From assembly GCF_036885605.1 (NCBI RefSeq), contig NZ_CP142523.1:4836001-4900000 (forward strand): a stretch of 64,000 nucleotides of DNA, given 5' to 3'. Below are positions 47,101-53,500 of this stretch, piece by piece (within the stretch, counting starts at the first letter, position 1; every line of letters starts with the position of its first letter). The stretch comes from Janthinobacterium sp. TB1-E2. Lineage in GTDB: Bacteria; Pseudomonadota; Gammaproteobacteria; Burkholderiales; Burkholderiaceae_D. The notes under the pieces were generated by a model that was not told the origin of the DNA, made no database searches, and was given only the letters and a program-made list of their open reading frames with translations. Made by a program: the position numbers and the translations under genes.

Positions 47101-48133
47101 GCGTCACGCCAGTGATGGTCGGCGGCGGCTGGGTGTTGATCACCATGGAATAGCTGCGCGAGGTGTTGTACGGTCCGTTGCCTCCCGTGACATCGGTGGA
47201 TTTGATCACAAAATTATAGGTGCCCAGCGCGGTGGGCGTACCCGATAACAAGCCGCTGGAGGACAGGCTCAGGCCCGGTGGCAAACTGCCCGACTCCACC
47301 ACATACGTATAGGGCTCGGTGCCATTTGCGGTCGACATCTGCTGGCTATACGGCGTCGCCAAGCCTCCCGCCGTCAGGACGGTAGGCGTGATGGACAGGG
47401 TCGGTATGGCGACCGTCACGGAATAGTTCTTGATGACCACCTGCGGCGTGCCTGCGGTCGCATCGGTGACCTTGATGCCAAAGGCAAAGGAGCCGGTAGC
47501 CTTCACAGTACCGGAAATCACGCCGCTCGACGACACGGTGATGCCAAGGGGCAAAGTGCCGGAATCCAACGCGTAATTGTAGGGAGCCGCGCCGCCGCTC
47601 GCCGACATGGTCTGGCTGTAAGGTGTGCCGATCACGGGCGCCGTCAAACTGCCCGGCGACACAGTGAATGCATTAGCAGCGGGCAAGACGGTCACATTAA
47701 AGGTGATCTCTCCTTGCGACTCATCGAGCAGCACAAACGTATCGGACAGCGCGCCATCACCATTATTGGTATAGGTTGCCTTGTTATCCTGATTGTTGGT
47801 GAGACCGGTAATCGTGCCGTGCAATGCTGTCGCGCCATTATCGTTCAGGCCGAAGGTGTTGCAGCTCGACAGGTCGATGACATACGAAGCGCCCGAGGCG
47901 ACGGTAAAACTCTGCGGGGTAGGACAGATAAGGCTCGGACCTGCCGCCAGCGCGGGAGTCGCACCGAACGCCAGCATCAGCAAGCACAGCGCAGCGAACC
48001 ACTGCCCGAGACGGCAAGCTAACAACGTCCCGCTGGCGCCGCGATCCGACATTCGTTTCCGATTTCCAGCAAACAAGGCGAGCAGAAAAGAAAGTGCCGG
48101 ACGGCCGATGATGTCGTTGCAAATACGCGACAT
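41189..48133 (-). CDS. giant autotransporter adhesin with IPT/TIG array
   Basis: About 2314 aa from ATG 48133, which has GGAGAA 3 nt upstream; an internal ATG at 48052 would shorten the extended signal peptide (ending near FGATPALAAG). Domains in order: a divergent cadherin-like module with a Cys pair (CPTPQSF...SSCNTFG); two putative-Ig (He_PIG) modules; 11 IPT/TIG repeats of about 85 aa (pattern ISPTSGPATGGSTVTITGSN); a Big_2-like module (TFATPTAASVPLGNSL); three He_PIG modules; three Big_9/cadherin-like modules (NYFGPDAFSYTATGPGGTSA); a linker; and a C-terminal autotransporter beta-barrel of about 290 aa (ALWLGGAVDFGQHYVNGRDT onwards). No Cys was noticed outside the N-terminal region. The last residues are FGIAMPLK, an unusual basic end for a BAM substrate. 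A type V-secreted surface adhesin is inferred. Confidence 0.92.
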   Translation of the reverse strand: MSRICNDIIGRPALSFLLALFAGNRKRMSDRGASGTLLACRLGQWFAALCLLMLAFGATPALAAGPSLICPTPQSFTVASGASYVIDLSSCNTFGLNDNGATALHGTITGLTNNQDNKATYTNNGDGALSDTFVLLDESQGEITFNVTVLPAANAFTVSPGSLTAPVIGTPYSQTMSASGGAAPYNYALDSGTLPLGITVSSSGVISGTVKATGSFAFGIKVTDATAGTPQVVIKNYSVTVAIPTLSITPTVLTAGGLATPYSQQMSTANGTEPYTYVVESGSLPPGLSLSSSGLLSGTPTALGTYNFVIKSTDVTGGNGPYNTSRSYSMVINTQPPPTITGVTPASGPASGGTAVTITGTGFTGVTALKFGTNNGVAVTVVNSTTMTATSPPGSAGTVNVTVTASGGTSATGAANQFTYIPAPTVTSISPTAGPATGGSTVTITGTGFTGATAVTFGSTAATGFTIDSATKITATAPPGTGTVDVTITTPSGSSAISPADKFTYVVAPAVSAISPTSGPATGGSTVTITGSNFSGATAVTFGSTAATGFTINSATQITATAPAGTGTVDVTVTTPGGTSAISPTDKFTYVVAPALSAISPTSGPATGGSTVTITGSNFSGATAVTFGSTAATGFTIDSTTQITATAPAGTGTIDVTVTTPGGSSAISPADKFTYVVAPAVSAISPTSGPATGGSTVTITGSNFSGATAVTFGATAATGYTVNSATQITATAPAGTGTIDVTVTTPGGSSAISPADKFTYVVAPAVSAISPTSGPATGGSTVIITGSNFSGATAVTFGATAATGFTVNSATQITATAPAGSGTVDVRITTVGGTSAAVAADQFTYVGAPVVSGLSPAAGPTAGGTSVTITGTGFTGATAVTFGATAASSFTVNSATQITATAPSGSGTVDVRVTTTGGTSATGAADQFTYVLAPAVASISPVNGPATGGTSVTINGSGFTGATAVTFGGTAATSFTVNSATQITATAPSGSGTVDVRVTAIGGTSATNAADQFTYVAAPVVSALSPTAGPTTGSTSVTITGTGFAGATAVTFGATAATGYTVNSATQITATAPAGSGTVDVRITTVGGTSAAVAADQFTYVGAPVVSGLSPAAGPTAGGTSVMITGTGFTGATAVTFGATAASSFTVNSATQITATAPAGTGTVDVRVTTTGGTSATGASDQFTYVTLPAVAGVAPAFGPIAGGTSVIVTGTGFGGATAVRFGGANATSFTVNSATQITATSPSGSLGVVDVKVTTVGGTSASNAADQFTYIPTGVITFATPTAASVPLGNSLTNVATSSLAGGSYGAISYTSSNAGVATVSSSGVITTVAAGTSNITATQAAVAGVNTQAAQSYILTVTAAMGISPASLPGATVGTAYSQQLTANGGIGPYAFAVTGTVPAGMTLSTSGALSGTPTAAGSFALSVTVTDTRQFTVTKNYVLPVASATLALTPASLPNPTAEAAYSTTLTATGGTAPYSFAVIGSLPAGLSLNASTGVLSGTTNVAGSFPFSIKVTDSSTGVGAPFSATNSYTLAVAAPTLTLTPASLAAIRAGDAYSQAFTAGGGVAPYAYAVSGGALPTGLALDAATGIVSGTPTVAGSYSFTLQAKDVHQFMVQQALTLQVNQAPPPVPNETATTSANQEVSLTIASTDGSPITAVTIVTPPQHGTVTVVSSGAAGGGSGRSFKVTYVPNANYFGPDAFSYTATGPGGTSAPATVSVTVAPQPVPVPVAKTATVLAGTPVTLPVTQGATGGPFTVVAITTQPASGTAVVNGMDIVYTPGINTSGEIRIGYTVSNAFGTSAPVTSTITVNPMPQVLSQSVTVVAGLTVTVDLTAGATGGPFTAANVLSVAPAEAGKVVVRDVGTAGKPSYQLSFAASGKFAGAAVVSYTLSNAFATSKPGVVNVTVTARRDPSVDPEVIGLQAAQADAARRFASAQLSNFTQRLESLHGDGWGRSSFGLSLTPPNDSGNPTAALARWQADEADRVFGTAVKPFMRKAALRQPGAGFSGERQQMDVSGATSGLPDMPQKPDTQKQALALWLGGAVDFGQHYVNGRDTGFRFRTNGVSVGGDYRLSDLATVGVGAGFSHDRSDVGQNGSRSTADSAVAAVYGSLRPSKGVFLDGVLGYGTLQYDASRYLADGSGFATGERDGKQVFGAVVGGIEMRHDTWMWSPYGRVELMSAKLDPYTEKAAGINALSYFKQTVRSRIGALGVRAEGIYVGGLGTWFPRARLEYRHQFQGADDARLAYADLVADGPVYVIRTVPQQTGNWAAGLGVKLLLSNGMTITLDYNSNLNIDSGRTQSVMFGIAMPLK
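41191..43645 (-). repeat. copy 1 of a 2.45-kb near-identical direct repeat
   Basis: 3' end of the first autotransporter gene. It is nearly identical, base for base, to 50579-53033 (constant offset 9388). Only a handful of substitutions were seen by eye, for example GTAGTCCAG/GTAGTCGAG near 41270 and ATG/GTG near 43290. Identity falls sharply upstream of 43645, where the two genes remain only homologous. Confidence 0.93.
44320..47135 (-). repeat. IPT/TIG tandem repeat array, 255-bp period
   Basis: Eleven coding repeats. The phrase CACATACGTAAACTTGTCCG starts at 45851, 46106, 46361 and (to the line end) 46616, an exact 255-bp spacing, with about 95% identity between neighbours by eye. A larger block at 44700 recurs at 45465, an offset of 765 bp, that is three units. 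Confidence 0.9.
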
Positions 48134-48378
48134 AGTTTCTCCAATACAGAGTTTTTCAGACAAAAATGAAGGTGATTTCAGGCCGTCAGCGCTGCCCATT
48201 CCGGGCTCTTCTACAGTGCCAACATATGTTGACGCTTGCCATATGACAACGTATGCTACTCCGAGATTTCAATAAAGTAACTATAACAAAAAGGGTTTTT
48301 TAAAACGCAACATTGATTGCAAATGGAAAATATTATTCATTTGCCATTGAGCTGCATTCCAACCGTGGGAGAACGATG
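48134..48378. promoter_or_regulatory. divergent control region, autotransporter 1 / collar genes
   Basis: AT-rich 245 bp. It contains the perfect palindrome CAACATATGTTG (48220-48231) and a related CAACGTATGCT 27 bp further (48247-48257), which may be a pair of regulator sites. GGGTTTTTTAAAACGCAA at 48293-48310 loosely resembles GGGAAGTTTTTAACGCAA upstream of the second autotransporter (56498-56515). No firm promoter boxes were assigned. Confidence 0.45.
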
Positions 48379-48909
48379 ATGGCTGATGTGTACCTAGGAC
48401 AAATCATGATGGGCGGCTTCAATTTTGCGCCGCGTGGCTTTGCAGCATGTAACGGGCAATTGCTGCCCATTGCGCAGAATCAGGCGCTGTTTGCACTGCT
48501 GGGTACCGCTTACGGGGGGAACGGCAGTAACACCTTTGCCTTGCCTAACTTGCAAGGCTGTACCCCGGTTGGCGCGGGTGCTTCGGTCGATGGCGCGTGG
48601 CAACCATCGCCATACCAGACCGGTACGCGGGCGGGGCAGGAGGCTGTCACCTTGCTAGCGACCCAAATTCCGCCGCACACGCATGCGGCCAATGCGGTGA
48701 CGACGCCCGGCACCTCGAAAAACCCCACCAATACCCTGTTTGGCGGCAGTGGCGCGGAATCCATCTACGGTTCGGCGGGGCCGCAAGTGACCCTGTCCAG
48801 CCAGACCTTGGCGTTGGCCGGCGGCAACCAGGCGCATCCCAACATGCAGCCGTTCTCGGTCATTAACTTCAATATCGCCTTGAGCGGTATCTTCCCGTCG
48901 CGCAACTAA
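48379..48909 (+). CDS. phage tail collar-domain protein, MdpB-like (first of three)
   Basis: A 176-aa member of the microcystin-dependent-protein/tail-collar family. The N-terminal collar domain (residues 1-60) reads YLGQIMMGGFNFAPRGFAAC, NGQLLPIAQNQALFALLGTA, YGGNGSNTFALPNLQG. Then come the conserved RAGQEAVTLLATQIPPHTH segment and a C-terminus ending NFNIALSGIFPS. Two adjacent ATGs occur; the second (48379) has better spacing to GGGAG. The small distances to the next two paralogues suggest one operon. No phage structural genes are near. Function in bacteria is unknown; the fold is that of phage receptor-binding tips. Confidence 0.9.
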   Translation: MADVYLGQIMMGGFNFAPRGFAACNGQLLPIAQNQALFALLGTAYGGNGSNTFALPNLQGCTPVGAGASVDGAWQPSPYQTGTRAGQEAVTLLATQIPPHTHAANAVTTPGTSKNPTNTLFGGSGAESIYGSAGPQVTLSSQTLALAGGNQAHPNMQPFSVINFNIALSGIFPSRN

Positions 48910-48938
48910 CGAATCCGCCACTCTTACGGAGCATAGTC

Positions 48939-49472
48939 ATGACCACACCCTATGTCGGCGAAATTCGCCTGTTTGCCTTTTCCCGCATTCCCAGCGGCTG
49001 GTTCGCCTGCGACGGCAGCCTGAAATCGATCGCAGAGAATGAAGTCCTGTTCGCCCTGCTGGGTACCACCTACGGCGGCGACGGCGTCAACACCTTCGCC
49101 GTGCCCGACCTGCGCGGCCAGGTCCCTCTACACATGGGTACCGGCCCCGGCCTGAGCAACCGTCCCCTCGGGCAACGAAGCGGCAGCGAATCGGTGACCC
49201 TGCTGCCGACCCAGCTTCCTTTGCATACGCACCCGTTCAGTGTGAACAGCACCCTGGCGACCTCGAACGTGCCGGCGGCCAACCTGCTGCTGACTGCCCC
49301 GTCGAATAACGACAAGATGTACACGAGCGACCTGACCGGCCTGACCGCCTATGCACTGGCACCGGCCGCCACGGGCGCGACAGGCGGCAACCTGCCGCAC
49401 GAGAACACCATGCCAACCCTGACAGCGTCCTTTTGCATCGCATGGGCAGGCATTTTCCCATCGCCGCAATAA
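48939..49472 (+). CDS. phage tail collar-domain protein, MdpB-like (second of three)
   Basis: A 177-aa paralogue of its neighbours. The collar domain is PYVGEIRLFAFSRIPSGWFA, CDGSLKSIAENEVLFALLGT, YGGDGVNTFAVPDLRGQVPL; then SESVTLLPTQLPLHTHPF and the terminal SFCIAWAGIFPS. It starts 29 bp after the first gene and ends 48 bp before the third. The variable part is the stretch between HTH and the C-terminal motif, where a phage tip protein would carry its binding loops. Reading as secreted or cytoplasmic is open; no signal peptide is visible. Confidence 0.9.
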   Translation: MTTPYVGEIRLFAFSRIPSGWFACDGSLKSIAENEVLFALLGTTYGGDGVNTFAVPDLRGQVPLHMGTGPGLSNRPLGQRSGSESVTLLPTQLPLHTHPFSVNSTLATSNVPAANLLLTAPSNNDKMYTSDLTGLTAYALAPAATGATGGNLPHENTMPTLTASFCIAWAGIFPSPQ

Positions 49473-49520
49473 CAGCCGGCACGCAAGCGCAGCCCCTAAA
49501 ATCGATCAGGAGAACCTACC

Positions 49521-50054
49521 GTGACCTCACCATACCTTGGCGAAATACAAGTCTTCGGCTTCAATTTCACACCCTACGGATGGGCCAGCTGCAATGGCGC
49601 CACCCTGCAGATACAGCAATATTCGGCCCTGTTTTCCTTGATCGGCACGCAGTATGGCGGCAATGGCACCACCACCTTCCAGTTGCCCAACTTCACGGGA
49701 CGCGCGCCGTGCAGCCAGGGCCAGGGGCCGGGCCTGACACCGCGCGTGATGGGCGAGACCTTCGGCACCAACAGCGTCACGTTGAACACCACGGAAATGC
49801 CGAACCACGCCCACCAACTCAATGTGTACCGCCAGCCCACCGCCGCCCTGCAGCACAACACACCGCTTCCGGGCGATGGCTTGATTGCGCTTGGCGGCAC
49901 GTCCGCGTTCGTGCCGGCAACGCCACCCAATGTATCGCTGTCCCCGACCGCGATCGGTAGTGCCGGTGGCGGCCAGGCGCACGAAAACCGCCAGCCGATG
50001 CTGGCGGTGAATTTCTGCATCGCGCTGCAAGGCGAATTCCCGTCATTCGACTAA
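49521..50054 (+). CDS. phage tail collar-domain protein, MdpB-like (third of three)
   Basis: A 177-aa paralogue. The collar domain is PYLGEIQVFGFNFTPYGWAS, CNGATLQIQQYSALFSLIGT, YGGNGTTTFQLPNFTGRAP; then TNSVTLNTTEMPNHAHQLN and the C-terminal motif NFCIALQGEFPSFD. AGGAGAA ribosome site upstream of the ATG. It is convergent with the DUF6916 gene. The three paralogues are clearly homologous but diverged, indicating old duplication and possible hetero-complex formation. Confidence 0.9.
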   Translation: MTSPYLGEIQVFGFNFTPYGWASCNGATLQIQQYSALFSLIGTQYGGNGTTTFQLPNFTGRAPCSQGQGPGLTPRVMGETFGTNSVTLNTTEMPNHAHQLNVYRQPTAALQHNTPLPGDGLIALGGTSAFVPATPPNVSLSPTAIGSAGGGQAHENRQPMLAVNFCIALQGEFPSFD

Positions 50055-50117
50055 GTTGGGTTCATCCAGGCAGGCGGCGCCAGCGCGGTGCCGCCCTGCC
50101 CTTCTCGCGTACCGGCC

Positions 50118-50420
50118 TCAGTTGAACACCGCCTGGTACAGAAAGCCGTGGCTGTCACGCGCCACCGGCACCAAAAAGATACCCACCTCGCCAAACGCCT
50201 CATGCTGCATCTGGAAGATTTTCTGGCTGAACAGGATGGGGGAGCTATGGTGAAACAGCAGACTGAACGGCTTGCGCATCAAGCCCTCCAGGGTCGCTGA
50301 CGGCAGCGGCTGCACTTCCTTCAGGACAAAGGCGGCATTGCCGTCACTGGCCGCAATAAACGTCTCGTTGATGCGCGCGGCAAAATGTTCAAGGGTCAGG
50401 ACAGTCATCATTCCAGGCAT
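50118..50420 (-). CDS. DUF6916-like small protein
   Basis: A 100-aa protein (start at 50420, or at 50408 giving MTVLTLEHFAARINETF). The pattern LTLEHFAARINETF, then FSLLFHHSSPILFSQKIFQM and IGIFLVPVARD-type beta strands, resembles DUF6916, a family of unknown function that I recall near tail-collar/MdpB genes in Xanthomonadales and Burkholderiales. It is convergent with the third collar gene. A chaperone or partner role for the collar proteins is a guess from context only. Confidence 0.72.
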   Translation of the reverse strand: MPGMMTVLTLEHFAARINETFIAASDGNAAFVLKEVQPLPSATLEGLMRKPFSLLFHHSSPILFSQKIFQMQHEAFGEVGIFLVPVARDSHGFLYQAVFN

Positions 50421-50576
50421 TCCATTCCGTAAGCAGTGTGGTGAAGACGATGCCTGATTCTAATGGAATCATTGCCGCCCTGGCACGGCAATGACATGAA
50501 AAAACAGACGCCACATGCGCCGCGGGGCGGAAGCACCGGCTCCCGCCCTGCGGCGTCACTTCCTTGATTCACAACG

Positions 50577-53500
50577 CTACTTGAGCGGCATCGCGATACC
50601 GAACATCACCGACTGGGTACGTCCGCTATCGATGTTCAGATTGCTGTTGTAGTCGAGGGTGATGGTCATGCCGTTCGACAGCAGCAGCTTGACGCCCAGC
50701 CCCGCCGCCCAGTTGCCCGTCTGCTGCGGCACCGTGCGGATCACGTACACAGGGCCGTCGGCCACCAGGTCGGCATACGCCAGGCGCGCATCGTCGGCGC
50801 CCTGGAACTGGTGCCGGTACTCGAGCCGCGCGCGCGGGAACCACGTGCCCAGGCCGCCCACATAGATGCCCTCGGCCCGCACACCGAGCGCGCCGATGCG
50901 CGAACGCACGGTCTGCTTGAAGTAGCTCAGGGCGTTGATGCCCGCCGCCTTTTCCGTGTACGGATCGAGCTTGGCCGACATCAGTTCCACGCGGCCGTAC
51001 GGCGACCACATCCAGGTGTCATGGCGCATCTCGATACCGCCGACGACTGCGCCGAACACCTGCTTGCCGTCGCGCTCGCCCGTGGCGAAACCGCTGCCAT
51101 CGGCGAGGTAGCGCGATGCGTCGTACTGCAAGGTGCCGTAGCCGAGCACGCCGTCAAGGAAGACGCCCTTGCTCGGACGCAGGCTGCCATACACGGCCGC
51201 CACGGCGCTGTCGGCCGTGCTGCGGCTGCCGTTCTGGCCCACGTCGCTGCGGTCATGGCTGAAGCCGGCGCCCACGCCCACGGTCGCCAGGTCGCTGAGG
51301 CGGTAATCGCCGCCCACGCTCACGCCGTTGGTGCGGAAACGGAAGCCCGTGTCGCGGCCATTCACATAGTGCTGGCCGAAGTCGACCGCGCCACCGAGCC
51401 ACAGAGCCAGCGCCTGCTTCTGCGTGTCCGGCTTTTGCGGCATGTCCGGCAAGCCGCTGGTAGCGCCGCTGACGTCCATCTGCTGCCGCTCGCCACTGAA
51501 ACCAGCGCCTGGCTGGCGCAAGGCCGCCTTGCGCATGAACGGTTTGACGGCCGTGCCGAACACGCGGTCCGCTTCATCCGCCTGCCAGCGCGCCAGCGCC
51601 GCCGTCGGATTGCCGCTGTCGTTCGGCGGCGTCAGGCTCAGGCCGAAGCTCGAACGTCCCCAGCCATCGCCATGCAGGCTTTCCAGGCGCTGCGTGAAGT
51701 TCGACAGCTGCGCACTGGCGAAACGCCGCGCCGCATCGGCTTGCGCCGCCTGCAGGCCGATCACTTCCGGATCGACCGACGGGTCGCGCCGCGCCGTCAC
51801 CGTCACGTTGACCACGCCCGGTTTCGACGTGGCAAAGGCATTGCTCAGGGTGTAGCTGACGACCGCCGCGCCGGCGAACTTGCCCGAGGCCGCAAAGCTC
51901 AGCTGGTACGACGGCTTGCCGGCCGTGCCCACATCGCGCACCACCACCTTGCCCGCTTCGGCCGGCGCCACGCTCAGCACATTCGCCGCCGTGAACGGAC
52001 CGCCCGTGGCGCCCGCCGTCAGGTCGACAGTGACCGTCAGGCCGGCCACCACCGTGACGCTCTGGCTGAGCACTTGCGGCATCGGATTGACGGTGATGGT
52101 CGACGTCACCGGCGCCGAGGTGCCGAACGCGTTCGACACGGTGTAGCCGATGCGGATCTCGCCGCTGGTATTGATGCCTGGTGTGTAGACGATGTCCATG
52201 CCATTGACCACCGCCGTGCCGCTGGCCGGCTGCGTCGTGATGGCCACCACCGTGAACGGCCCGCCCGTGGCGCCTTGCGTCACGGGCAAGGTCACCGGCG
52301 TGCCGGCCAGGACCGTCGCCGTCTTGGCGACAGGTACGGGGACCGGTTGCGGCGCCACCGTCACGCTGACCGTGGCGGGGGCGGAGGTGCCGCCCGGTCC
52401 AGTCGCCGTGTAGCTGAAGGCATCCGGGCCGAAGTAGTTCGCATTCGGCACATACGTCACCTTGAAAGAGCGACCGCTGCCGCCCCCCGCCGCGCCGCTC
52501 GACACCACCGTGACGGTGCCATGCTGCGGCGGCGTGACGATGGTCACCGCCGTGATCGGGCTGCCATCGGTGGAAGCGATGGTCAAGCTCACTTCCTGGT
52601 TGGCCGAGGTCGTCGCCGTTTCATTCGGCACCGGCGGCGGCGCCTGGTTCACCTGCAGGGTCAGCGCTTGCTGCACCGTGAACTGGTGCACATCCTTCGC
52701 CTGCAAGGTAAAGCTGTAGCTGCCCGCCACGGTCGGCGTGCCACTGACGATGCCGGTCGCCGCATCGAGCGCCAGGCCGGTCGGCAAGGCGCCGCCGCTC
52801 ACGGCATACGCATACGGCGCCACGCCGCCGCCGGCCGTGAAGGCCTGGCTGTAGGCATCGCCGGCGCGGATCGCCGCCAGGCTGGCCGGCGTCAGGGTCA
52901 AGGTGGGCGCCGCGACGGCCAGCGTATAGCTGTTGGTCGCGCTGAACGGCGCCCCCACGCCCGTGCTGCTGTCCGTGACCTTGATGCTGAACGGGAAACT
53001 GCCCGCCACATTCGTCGTGCCGGACAGCACGCCAGTCGTCGTATTCAAACTCAGGCCGACGGGCAAGGTACCCACCACGGCATAGCTGTAGGGGGCCGTG
53101 CCGCCTGTTGCCGTCAGGGTCGTGCTGTAGGCCGCTTCCGCCACGGGATTGGGCAAGGTGGCCGGGATCAGGCTGACGGCGGGCACGCCCACGGTGACCA
53201 TCACGGTGGCCGGTGCCGAAGTGCCGCTGCCATTCGTGGCCGTATAGGTAAAGCTGTCGCTGCCCCCGTAGCCCGTCGTCGGCGTGTAGCTGATGCTCGT
53301 GCCGCTGGCCGTCGCCGTGCCATGTGCGGGTGGCGATGCCACGGCCACCGAGGCCGCCGCGCCGCCGCCCAGGTTCAAGGTGATCGGATTGGCGCTGCTG
53401 CCGTAGGCCACCGTCGTGGTGACGGCGCCGGCGACAGGCACGGCGACCGCCACCGTACCGGAATAGGCGCGGACACCGGTATATGGTCCGCTACCGCTGC

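Noticed and set aside
44320-47135. Possible CRISPR array because of regularly spaced repeats
   Set aside because: Units are 255 bp, coding and nearly identical throughout, with no short repeat/unique spacer structure and no cas genes.
45990-47153. Plus-strand open frame with regular repeats opposite the IPT array
   Set aside because: The periodicity is simply the antisense reading of the IPT repeats; no start signal or independent protein features.
48379-50420. Prophage or tailocin remnant because of tail collar domains
   Set aside because: No tail tube, sheath, baseplate, lysis, integrase or attachment sites nearby. MdpB-type collar proteins occur on their own in many bacterial chromosomes.
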